Positions 52,053 through 60,140 of a stretch of DNA of 64,000 nucleotides are shown one piece after another; position 1 is the stretch's first letter, and each line of letters begins with the position of its first letter. The translations under genes were made by a program, and so were the position numbers. Source of the stretch: Sulfitobacter sp. SK012 (GTDB lineage Bacteria; Pseudomonadota; Alphaproteobacteria; Rhodobacterales; Rhodobacteraceae). The notes beneath the pieces were generated by a model. That model was not told the origin of the DNA. It saw nothing but the letters and a program-made list of their open reading frames with translations, and did not search any database. The stretch covers positions 2,666,001 to 2,730,000 of the forward strand of contig NZ_CP025804.1 of the NCBI RefSeq assembly GCF_003352085.1. The letters run 5' to 3'.

Positions 52053-54407
52053 TCAATTCGGGATCAAATCCGGAATGATGGTCACGATGGACGGGAACGA
52101 CCACAAGATCGCGAGCCCAGCCACTTGGATCAGCACAAACGGGATGATGCCACGGTAGATATGCGCAGTGGTGACACTTGGCGGCGCAACACCGCGCAAG
52201 TAAAAGAGCGCAAAGCCAAAGGGCGGTGTCAGGAACGATGTTTGCAGGTTCACCGCTATCATGATCGTGACCCATTTGGGATCGAACGTACCGCCATAGA
52301 TGACCGGGCCGACGATCGGGATCACGATGTAGATGATCTCAAGGAAATCGAGCACAAAGCCCAAGAAGAACAACACCAACATCACGATCAAAAAGACGGT
52401 GAGTTCATTGTCGAAGGACTTGAGGAACTGCTGGATGTAGTGTTCCCCGCCAAAGCTGATGACCACAAGGTTCAACAGCTGCGAGCCGATCAGGATGGTG
52501 AACACCATCGAGGTTACCTTGGCCGTTTCACGCACCACTGGTGTCAGGATGCCAGAGGTAAAGAGGATCCAGCAGGCGAACAGCAGACCGAACACAGCGT
52601 AGAGATACGCACCATAGGCCACAAAGAATGCGACCCATGATTCAAAGCTCACCCCGTCTTGGTTTATGCGCAGATCAAAGTTCACCCCCACAAGAATGCT
52701 GATCACGATTGCTAGGGTGGACCAGAGGATCACCTTGGGTGAACGGTCCAGATCCTTGAGCTTGCGGTAGGCCGCCAGCATGATCGCCCCGCCTGCCCCA
52801 AGTGCCGCCGCTGGGGTCGGGTTGGTGATCCCGCCAAGGATCGACCCCAGCACGGCCACGATCAACACCAGTGGTGGAAAGACCACGCGGATAAGTTCAT
52901 TCGCGGCGCAAAGTTTGGCCGCATAGATAACGCCGTACATCACGGCAGCAAACGGCAACGCCATCAACACCACCATGGTGCCCGGCGTTGTGTTCGCCGA
53001 AACCAGCAAGATATCGACCAACAACAACAGCACAACACCAATGCCACCGATGATCAGGGGCCTCACTTCAGAAGATGGTGACACACCCCGCGCCGTTGTC
53101 AGGATCAGGCTCAACAGGATCATCATGATCGCAATGCCTGTACCGACGGGGGCCGCAAAGTTGATCTTATCTGCCTGGGCTTGCGCGTATTGCTCTTCGG
53201 TGAGCCTCTCACTCGCCACCAAACCGCCCGCATCATCGATCACCTTTTGCTCAGCAACCGCGAGGTCCCAGCGTTCTTGGCCGTGCAGATCTATCATCGC
53301 GGCTTTGCAATCATCGCCCACGTTAGTGCGCAGATCAGCGCTTTGGCCAATATCGGTAAAGCTGGAAATCCGCGTATCTTGGGAGCCAACAAAACCGAGA
53401 TTGCCGAGGATGATTGTACCAACAATGATCAGCACAGGCGCGCCAACAAACCATGTGAATGCTTCTGAGCGCGTCACAGGTTCGGAATTGGTAGAGCCCA
53501 TCGGCACCGCGGGTGCACGCTCAGGATTTAACAGTGCATAGCCAAAGGCATAAAGCGCATAGAGTAAAGCAAGCATGATACCGGGCAACAAGGCCGCCTG
53601 GAACAAGGTGCCAACCGAAACAACCGCTGGTTCTCCTAGATAGGTCAACGCATCGGTACAGCCTAGCGAGGACGCGCGCGCCTCTTGTGCAGATGAGTAT
53701 AAATCACCCGCGAGCGTGCCCAGCAGAACGATCACGATGGAGGGCGGAATAATCTGACCCAAAGTGCCAGACGCCGCGATCACACCAGTCGCCAATTCAG
53801 GCGAGTAATTGCTGCGCAACATTGTAGGCAAAGCAAGCAAGCCCATGGTAACAACTGTGGCACCCACAATACCCGTTGAGGCGGCAAGAAATGCACCCAC
53901 AACCACCACCGAAACGGCAAGACCGCCGGGCAGAGGCCCGAACACTTTGGCCATCGTGGTCAGCAGGTCATTCGCAATCTTGGAGCGCTCCAGCGTGATG
54001 CCCATCAGAACAAACATCAACACGGCCAACAATGTCTCGATGGACTGGCCTGCCAACACCCGTTCGTTCATGCGGTTCACAATGAACGATACGTTACGAT
54101 CAAGAGCGACTTCCCAGCCTGACGGGAATACCGGCTCACCTATTTGAGGCAAATCGGGGTATCGAAACAGCGATACCGTATCTTCTTTGATCCCTGAATT
54201 GATCAGCGCGCGGTAGGCGTCCGAGGACGTGTCAATTGCTTGGTGGATAAGCAGACCTGCGCTGTCCAACCCGGCAATGATACCGAATGAGATGATACCT
54301 GCACCACCAATGGCAAACGCCACTGGAAAGCCAGATAGAATGCCGCCAAAGAGGCAAGCAAAGACGATAATCAGGCCTATTTCGACCCCGTCCAGACCAA
54401 AAAACAT
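52053..54407 (-). CDS. TRAP transporter large permease, long form
   Basis: A 784-residue DctM-family permease, far longer than the usual 430. The N-terminal and C-terminal parts carry the normal motifs (GIVGATVVTMGLLALPTML, GTLGQIIPPSIVIVLLG, LTPPFGFALFYLRG). Between them lies an inserted section with a soluble stretch (about 345-420, including GDDCKAAMIDLHGQERWD) and additional membrane segments. This long form occurs with TakP-like binding proteins in Rhodobacterales. It overlaps the small permease gene by one base (TGATG). Confidence 0.9.
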   Translation of the reverse strand: MFFGLDGVEIGLIIVFACLFGGILSGFPVAFAIGGAGIISFGIIAGLDSAGLLIHQAIDTSSDAYRALINSGIKEDTVSLFRYPDLPQIGEPVFPSGWEVALDRNVSFIVNRMNERVLAGQSIETLLAVLMFVLMGITLERSKIANDLLTTMAKVFGPLPGGLAVSVVVVGAFLAASTGIVGATVVTMGLLALPTMLRSNYSPELATGVIAASGTLGQIIPPSIVIVLLGTLAGDLYSSAQEARASSLGCTDALTYLGEPAVVSVGTLFQAALLPGIMLALLYALYAFGYALLNPERAPAVPMGSTNSEPVTRSEAFTWFVGAPVLIIVGTIILGNLGFVGSQDTRISSFTDIGQSADLRTNVGDDCKAAMIDLHGQERWDLAVAEQKVIDDAGGLVASERLTEEQYAQAQADKINFAAPVGTGIAIMMILLSLILTTARGVSPSSEVRPLIIGGIGVVLLLLVDILLVSANTTPGTMVVLMALPFAAVMYGVIYAAKLCAANELIRVVFPPLVLIVAVLGSILGGITNPTPAAALGAGGAIMLAAYRKLKDLDRSPKVILWSTLAIVISILVGVNFDLRINQDGVSFESWVAFFVAYGAYLYAVFGLLFACWILFTSGILTPVVRETAKVTSMVFTILIGSQLLNLVVISFGGEHYIQQFLKSFDNELTVFLIVMLVLFFLGFVLDFLEIIYIVIPIVGPVIYGGTFDPKWVTIMIAVNLQTSFLTPPFGFALFYLRGVAPPSVTTAHIYRGIIPFVLIQVAGLAILWSFPSIVTIIPDLIPN

Positions 54408-55375
54408 CAGTGTGCTCCCTCATAGGCTTCTTCGCCTTCGCCAAGGGTGTCCTTGTCGAGATATTTACCTGCGCTGTCTTCGCCTTCGCGAAGCTCGCAG
54501 TACGAGCGGTAAAACAGAGCAATCGCTTGCAGCATCACCATTATACAGAACATGCAAAGCAAGACTTTGAACAGGAAGTAGCCGTTGAACCCGTTTGGCG
54601 AGAAGCCAATCGTCTCCACGTTCCATTTCAGCAGACGTGCTTTGCGCAACAAAAGGTCCAGACTGTCAGAGGCGGATGGGTTCGGCGTCACCAGATGGCG
54701 CCAAAGAAAATACCAACCGTACATCCACGTTATAATCGCGAAGGGCAACATGAAGAAAAGTGCACCGAACATATCCACGATTTTTTTGGTGCGGAACTTT
54801 GCCCCCGCGTAAAACAGGTCCACACGTACGTGGCCGCCTTGAACAAAGGTGTAGCTCACACAAAGACAGACCACCAACGCGTTGAAAAGTTTTAGTTCTT
54901 CGGCGAACCAGCTGATGTCAAACTGCAGTGGAATACCAAACCCGATGGAGATGTCAGGGCGGGTGAAAATCCGTTGCATGAACACGATGATAATTTGCTG
55001 GACCACCATGATCAGGCCCGCCCATGCAAACAGACGCCCCATGCCATTGGCGAACCCTTCAAGCCCACGCACAACGCCCCACATGACCTCGCGCTTGCGG
55101 ATACCAACGATCGTGAGGATCACGAGCGCTACGGTCAAAACAAAAAACAGCTCAACCGAGCCGCCATAGTAGATAAAGCGCATCATGGATTGAGAGTCAG
55201 ACCAATTTAGCCACATGCCCGGATTAAACAGCGCCGCGAAGAAATTGTAGAACGCTTCCAATACATTGCCCGTCACAAATTGGACAAAGCCACTATCTTG
55301 GAATTTATCGAGGCAGCTGAGCTTTGCGCCCTCAGCTGCACGGAAAAATCCCGAACATACGATCTCGTCTGCCAT
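54407..55375 (-). CDS. TRAP transporter small permease, long form
   Basis: A 322-residue DctQ-type subunit, almost twice the normal size. The DctQ part includes FTRPDISIGFGIPLQ, VSYTFVQGGHVRVDLFYAG and GALFFMLPFAIITWMY. The extra N-terminal region has a soluble start followed by one added membrane segment (LFFVLTVALVILTIVG). GGGGAGGGG precedes ATG 55375. It belongs with the long large permease and the TakP-like binding protein. Confidence 0.88.
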   Translation of the reverse strand: MADEIVCSGFFRAAEGAKLSCLDKFQDSGFVQFVTGNVLEAFYNFFAALFNPGMWLNWSDSQSMMRFIYYGGSVELFFVLTVALVILTIVGIRKREVMWGVVRGLEGFANGMGRLFAWAGLIMVVQQIIIVFMQRIFTRPDISIGFGIPLQFDISWFAEELKLFNALVVCLCVSYTFVQGGHVRVDLFYAGAKFRTKKIVDMFGALFFMLPFAIITWMYGWYFLWRHLVTPNPSASDSLDLLLRKARLLKWNVETIGFSPNGFNGYFLFKVLLCMFCIMVMLQAIALFYRSYCELREGEDSAGKYLDKDTLGEGEEAYEGAH

Positions 55376-55469
55376 GTGTCCCCTCCCCGGGTCACGCAAG
55401 TCGCGCGCGTTAGGTACTTGAGTTTGTGCCGTTTTCCAGCATCTGCACTGTCGTATCTTATATGTGGAT

Positions 55470-55499
55470 CAAGGGCCGCGGCATGATGCGCGGCCCTTG
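55470..55499 (-). promoter_or_regulatory. intercistronic hairpin between binding-protein and permease genes
   Basis: A perfect 11-bp stem CAAGGGCCGCG / CGCGGCCCTTG with an 8-base loop. On the minus strand it lies just after the binding-protein stop and has no T tract. It may protect the upstream mRNA, giving more binding protein than permease. Confidence 0.65.
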
Positions 55500-55512
55500 A
55501 AACGATTTGGGC

Positions 55513-56601
55513 TTAGCCCTTGTTGCGCACACGCTCGCGCTGCTCGACGTAGAATGCGTCGGACTTGGACAGCCATTCGGCGGAAGATGTGAGCGACGTT
55601 TCAAAGCTCTCACGTGTACGTGCAAACAGTTCGTCACCCATGTTTTCGTCCATGACTTCAGCAGAAGCTTTACCAAATGCATCCCAGACATCGTCAGAGA
55701 ACTGCATGGTTTTCACACCCTGCTGCTGCAGGCGGCCAAGTGCGGCACCGTTGTTTGCAAGCGTTTCTGCCAGCTGTGTGTGTGTTGTCGCCATCGCTGC
55801 ATATTCGATGATCTTCTGGTGCGCTGTGGACAGCTCGTTGAAGACATCAAGGTTAACGGCGGCGGCAAGACCGGAGCCTGGCTCGTGGAAGCCCGCTGTG
55901 TAGTAGACTTTTGCGACTTCTTGGAAGCCGGCGCGTTCGTCCGCAAATGGACCAACCCACTCCAGACCGTCCAGCGCGCCAGAAGAAAGCGCTTGGTACA
56001 ATTCGCCGCCCGGGATGTTCTGAACGGAAGCGCCCAGTTTACCCAGTACTTTACCGCCAAGACCAGGCATACGGAATTTCAGACCGTTGAAGTCTGCCGC
56101 AGAGTTGATCTCATTGCGGAACCAACCACCAGACTGTGAACCGGAGTTACCCGCAAGGAAGGACTTCAGGTTGAAGATCTCGCCCAGCTCGTTGTGCAAC
56201 TCATGGCCGCCACCGTGGTGGTACCAGTTTGTCAGCTCTTGTGCTGTACCGCCAAAAGGTACCGCAGTGTAATAAGCATAGGCTGGGTGCTGACCGATGA
56301 AATAGTAATCGGCAGAGTGGTACATGTCAGCCTGACCAGAAGATACGGCGTCGAAAACTTCGAACGCGCCGACCAACTCACCGGGGGCTTTTTTGTCGAT
56401 TGTCAGCGTGCCGTCAGACATTTCGTTGACCATCGTGTTGAGGTAGCTGGCCGCATCGTCCAGAACGGCAAAACCGCGTGGCCATGATGTAACCATTGTC
56501 AGTGTGCGCTTGCCTTGTGCATACGCTGGTGCCGCCAAAGTCGTGGTAGCTGCGGCTGTGCCGCCGATTGCAGATGTCTTCAAAAATGAACGACGATCCA
56601 T
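55513..56601 (-). CDS. TakP-like TRAP substrate-binding protein
   Basis: A 362-residue periplasmic protein with a twin-arginine signal (MDRRSFLKTSAIGG, then cleavage after AYA). Segments TMVTSWPRGFAVLDDAASYL, LKFRMPGLGGKVLGKLG and GALDGLEWVGPFADE match the 2-oxoacid-binding TakP subgroup of DctP proteins. GGGAGGAATACTT fixes ATG 56601. A longer frame to 56664 adds only basic residues. It likely binds a 2-oxo acid such as pyruvate. A divergent sensor system may respond to the same ligand. Confidence 0.9.
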   Translation of the reverse strand: MDRRSFLKTSAIGGTAAATTTLAAPAYAQGKRTLTMVTSWPRGFAVLDDAASYLNTMVNEMSDGTLTIDKKAPGELVGAFEVFDAVSSGQADMYHSADYYFIGQHPAYAYYTAVPFGGTAQELTNWYHHGGGHELHNELGEIFNLKSFLAGNSGSQSGGWFRNEINSAADFNGLKFRMPGLGGKVLGKLGASVQNIPGGELYQALSSGALDGLEWVGPFADERAGFQEVAKVYYTAGFHEPGSGLAAAVNLDVFNELSTAHQKIIEYAAMATTHTQLAETLANNGAALGRLQQQGVKTMQFSDDVWDAFGKASAEVMDENMGDELFARTRESFETSLTSSAEWLSKSDAFYVEQRERVRNKG

Positions 56602-56840
56602 ATAAGTATTCCTCCCGGATAGATGCGCCCGCCTTTTGCGCTTCGTGCGCGCGGGTCGTTTCAAGTTCGCTCACCCTAACGGCGTCTGTGGGATTTAAAA
56701 TACCTAGTACTGCTTAGATCAGTGTTTGATTCTGTTTTTAAAAGGTAAAACAGGCAAATCAGGGGGTGATTGGCCGTAATTTCACCCCACATTGGGTCCC
56801 TGCCCTTTGATTCGCGCCCAATTACGCGTATCGAATCGAG

Positions 56841-58280
56841 ATGCGCCGTTTGCTTTCTCTTTTTGTGCCCAGCTATGCCCAAAAGCTGACCTTGCTGGCC
56901 ACTGTCCCGCTGATCGCGGCCGTGGCGGCAATCGCTGCATTGGTCGCCGTGCAAAGCCGTGCCGTGGCCCAAGAAGAAATCCGAGCATTAGAGACGCAGC
57001 TGATTGAGGCCAAGAAAGCCGAGTTGCGCAACTATGTGACCCAAGCGCGAAACGGGTTCTATTTCATCTATGGCTCTGCTGCGCCTGAGGACATCGCCGC
57101 CAAGCGCGCGGTGGCGCAGATTTTGGCGGCCATGATCTATGGCGATGATGGGCAGTTCTTTGTCTATGACTATGACGGCACAGTGTTGGTCAGCCCGCGT
57201 GAAACCGCGCGCATCAACCTAAACTGGGCTGGGCAAACTGATAGTGAAGGCACCCCTGTTGTCGATGCTTTGATCCAGACAGCACGCAACGGCGCGGGGT
57301 ATCACAGCTTTTTATGGCCCAAGCCCTCTACCGGTGAAGAGGCGCGGATGATTGCCTATGTTACTGGGCTGCAAGACTGGCAGTGGGTGGTTGGCACGGG
57401 CGTTTTCATCGATGACGTGCTGGCTTCGGTAGCCACAGCGCGTGCGGACGTTGAGGCGCGGGTCCAGCGGACATTCGTCTATATTGGCGCGATCACGTTG
57501 GCCGCCCTTCTGGCCGTGTTCGGCACAGGGATGGTCATCAATTTACGCGAACGTCGTCTTGCGGATGCCAAGCTCAAGAAACTCACGCAGCGGGTGTTTG
57601 ATGCCCAAGAAGAGGAACGTGGCCGCGTGGCGCGCGAACTCCATGACGGGATCAGCCAAATACTGGTGGGCGTGCGCTATGCGCTGGATAATGCGCGGCG
57701 TAGGCTCGACCGGGGCGACGGCAGTGCGGCAGAGCCTTTGGGCAAAGGGATCGCCACTTTGGGCGAGGCCATTTCCGAAGTCCGCCGCATAAGCCGCGAT
57801 CTGCGCCCGGGTGTATTGGATGATCTGGGGCTTGGCCCCGCGCTCAAAACGCTCACCGAAGATTTCGCGACACGCACCAACATCAAATGCACCTACGAGA
57901 CGGCCGTGTTTCGCAACCGGTTGGACAACGAGGCCAAGATCGCACTCTACCGTATTGCCCAGGAAGCGCTGACCAATATTGAGCGGCATGCTTCTGCAAC
58001 CCATGTCGACGTCACGCTGCGCGGGCATCGGCACGGGGCCAGTTTGCAGATCTCCGACAACGGCAGCGGCTTTGATGCGCGCCGTCATACACCCGGTCTA
58101 GGCTTGCGCAATATGCAAGAACGTATGGAGCAACTGGGCGGTACGCTGCTACTGCGCCCGGTTTCCGGAATAGGCACCTCTATTGAAGCGACCGTCCCTT
58201 TAAGCCATATGCTGCCCCCCGACCCTGCCGACGCCCGCAGGGCCAATGCGCGACAAAGCACAGGAAAGACCACTGCATGA
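56841..58280 (+). CDS. Cache-domain histidine kinase (HisKA_3 type)
   Basis: A 479-residue sensor kinase. Two membrane segments (about 15-37 and 211-235) flank a periplasmic single Cache domain (about 45-205, with DGQFFVYDYDGTVLV and DWQWVVGTGVFIDDV). The phospho-acceptor is His268 in RVARELHDG. The ATPase domain shows ALTNIERHA, SDNGSGFD and GLGLRNMQERM. Cache domains of this type bind small carboxylates. It is divergent from the TakP-like operon and likely senses its substrate. The stop overlaps the response-regulator start. Confidence 0.92.
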   Translation: MRRLLSLFVPSYAQKLTLLATVPLIAAVAAIAALVAVQSRAVAQEEIRALETQLIEAKKAELRNYVTQARNGFYFIYGSAAPEDIAAKRAVAQILAAMIYGDDGQFFVYDYDGTVLVSPRETARINLNWAGQTDSEGTPVVDALIQTARNGAGYHSFLWPKPSTGEEARMIAYVTGLQDWQWVVGTGVFIDDVLASVATARADVEARVQRTFVYIGAITLAALLAVFGTGMVINLRERRLADAKLKKLTQRVFDAQEEERGRVARELHDGISQILVGVRYALDNARRRLDRGDGSAAEPLGKGIATLGEAISEVRRISRDLRPGVLDDLGLGPALKTLTEDFATRTNIKCTYETAVFRNRLDNEAKIALYRIAQEALTNIERHASATHVDVTLRGHRHGASLQISDNGSGFDARRHTPGLGLRNMQERMEQLGGTLLLRPVSGIGTSIEATVPLSHMLPPDPADARRANARQSTGKTTA

Positions 58281-58921
58281 CCGATAAGATCCGCATTGTG
58301 ATCGTTGACGACCACCCCATGGTCGCAGAGGGCATCCAGTCCATTCTAGAAAGCTATGACGACGTTGAGGTCACCGGCACGCTTACCAATGGTCGCGCGA
58401 TGGTCGATCAGTTGGAGGCGCTGGACCCTGATGTGATCTTGATGGACCTCAACATGCCGGAACTTGGCGGATTGGGCGCGACAGAGATTGTTCTGGAACG
58501 CCGTCCCGGCACCCGCGTTGTGATCCTGACCATGCACGATAATCCCGAATATATCGCCTCAGCACTCAGCCATGGGGCAATGGGCTATATCCTAAAGGAT
58601 GTTCCGACCGATGAAATCAAGCTTGCCATCGACACTGTCATGGCTGGGGAACGTTATCTATGCACAGGCGCACAAGGGTCGCTCGAGCCCAAAGAAAGCG
58701 GTGCCCGCGAGGCTTTGACAGGGCGCGAGCAAACCATCTTGCTGCAACTGGCACAGGGTCAATCAAACAAGCAGGTTGCGCACACGCTTGATATCTCGGT
58801 TCGCACCGTCGAGACGCACCGCAAGAACATCAAACGCAAATTGGGTATTTCAAGCACCGCCGGGCTGACAAGATATGCGCTTGAACATGGCGTGTTACAG
58901 GGCACCGGCAGCAGTTTTTAA
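58277..58921 (+). CDS. LuxR/NarL-type response regulator
   Basis: A 214-residue regulator. The receiver domain has acidic DD at 11-12, phospho-acceptor Asp57 in ILMDLNMPE and Lys107 in YILKD. The C-terminal HTH (about 145-210) is LTGREQTILLQLAQGQSNKQ with VRTVETHRKNIKRKLG. It overlaps the kinase gene (ATGA). Expected targets are the divergent TRAP genes, which is inference. Confidence 0.94.
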   Translation: MTDKIRIVIVDDHPMVAEGIQSILESYDDVEVTGTLTNGRAMVDQLEALDPDVILMDLNMPELGGLGATEIVLERRPGTRVVILTMHDNPEYIASALSHGAMGYILKDVPTDEIKLAIDTVMAGERYLCTGAQGSLEPKESGAREALTGREQTILLQLAQGQSNKQVAHTLDISVRTVETHRKNIKRKLGISSTAGLTRYALEHGVLQGTGSSF

Positions 58922-58965
58922 CCGCCTAACAGTTTCTTAGTGGTTTATCTGCATTTTACCCAACC

Positions 58966-59700
58966 ATGGACATCTGCGCGCCCCCTAACAAATCTGATGA
59001 ATTCGATCACAAAGCATCCGAGTCCATTCGCCGCGCCATCGATATGGTAGCCACGTTGCGCGCGCGCGCTGTACGATTGGGGCTTTTTAGTAGCCTTTTG
59101 CGTGCCCAAGAACCCGGCCAACAAACCCTTCAGATCGACCGCGACCGCTATTTGGCTATCTTGCACGACGAAATCGCCACGATCACCAAGGTCAATGCCA
59201 CCCTAACCCATGGTGCTCTTTTACCCGGAGCAACCCCTGCGCTTAGCCGTTGGGTCCACAGCGTAGCGCAACAAAAGCCCGAAGTTTTAGAGATCATCAC
59301 CGCGATGGAGCCTTTGAATAAAGATCTGCTGTGGGTCACTGAGCAGAAAACCAGCACCCAATACGCCTGCTTCCAACGGCACATGAATTTTGCGCGGGAT
59401 GTATACTTTGATGCTGTTACACATATGGCCGATGCCCTTTGGAGCGACTTCCAGATGCGACACGACCTAGAGCTGGCAAGTGCGACGCAGGCCGCAAAGG
59501 CGCTGTCAGAACGCTTGTACCGGCTGGAGCGGATTGGCAAACATGTACGATTGGTATCATTGAACGCCAGTGTCGAAGCCACGCGCGCTGGCGATGTCGG
59601 CAAGGGACTGATCGTGATTGCGCAAGAATTCAAATCACTTGCAGAAGAAATCCAGACTTTGGCGCAAGCCGCGCGCGGCGATATGGCCCTGATTTCCTAA
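58966..59700 (+). CDS. soluble chemoreceptor-like protein with a half signalling hairpin
   Basis: A 244-residue protein without a membrane segment. The C-terminal part RLVSLNASVEATRAGDVGKG, followed by IAQEFKSLAEEIQ, matches the hairpin tip of methyl-accepting chemotaxis proteins. The protein ends soon after, so the returning helix of the hairpin is missing. The N-terminal 190 residues are helical and of unknown type. It may be a CheA/CheW-coupling remnant or an adapted soluble signal protein. It lies 44 bp after the response-regulator gene. Confidence 0.75.
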   Translation: MDICAPPNKSDEFDHKASESIRRAIDMVATLRARAVRLGLFSSLLRAQEPGQQTLQIDRDRYLAILHDEIATITKVNATLTHGALLPGATPALSRWVHSVAQQKPEVLEIITAMEPLNKDLLWVTEQKTSTQYACFQRHMNFARDVYFDAVTHMADALWSDFQMRHDLELASATQAAKALSERLYRLERIGKHVRLVSLNASVEATRAGDVGKGLIVIAQEFKSLAEEIQTLAQAARGDMALIS

Positions 59701-59913
59701 GCACGAGGCAATTCACTCGATATGTCCCGTTCCACCTCTAAAAGCCTAGGAATTACCGCAAGCGCGGCCAACTGTGATCCTGAGCAGATTGTGTGGTTCA
59801 AAAACGGGCAAAAACTGGTTGATATTTTCCGATAAAACCAAAATACCGCAATCTCGCGCAACTTTAGTTCACAAAAAACCTTCCGTGAGACACTTTTTTC
59901 ATTCAATTGCCTG

Positions 59914-59940
59914 TTGACGGTGCGCAGCTACGATCATAAT
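59914..59940 (+). promoter_or_regulatory. probable ilv leader promoter
   Basis: TTGACG (59914-59919) and CATAAT (59935-59940), 15 bp apart, precede the leader peptide. The spacing is shorter than ideal, and a register using TAATGT gives 17. The predicted start is near 59948. Confidence 0.45.
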
Positions 59941-59970
59941 GTCCAGCTGACTTTAACGGAGATTTTCGGC

Positions 59971-60018
59971 ATGTTGTGCCTCGTCGTCATTGTAGAAAGA
60001 AAGCGCATGGGCCGGTAA
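59971..60018 (+). CDS. ilv leader peptide
   Basis: A 15-residue frame MLCLVVIVERKRMGR with TAA at 60016-60018. A GGAG (59958-59961) precedes the ATG. Six of the first eight residues are Leu, Val or Ile, the amino acids whose synthesis the following operon starts. It is the ribosome sensor of the attenuator at 60003-60070. Confidence 0.85.
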   Translation: MLCLVVIVERKRMGR

Positions 60019-60070
60019 CGGTTGACCCTTTCAGTCCCCATGCGCCCCCGCCAAAACCGGGGGCTTTTTT
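60003..60070 (+). promoter_or_regulatory. transcription attenuator of ilvBN
   Basis: Segment GCGCATGGG (60003-60011), within the end of the leader peptide, pairs with CCCATGCGC (60037-60045). The terminator stem is GCCCCCG / CGGGGGC (60044-60050 with 60058-60064) followed by six T (60065-60070). The two stems share bases 60044-60045 and so compete. A ribosome at the leader stop covers the first segment and lets the terminator form. A ribosome stalled at the Leu/Val/Ile codons frees it. The stall mechanism is standard for such operons but is inferred here. Confidence 0.78.
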
Positions 60071-60140
60071 ATGCGCCGATCAATCTGCCACTCTCTAACC
60101 GAACCAATATACGACACGTCAAAAGAAGAAGGACAAGACA

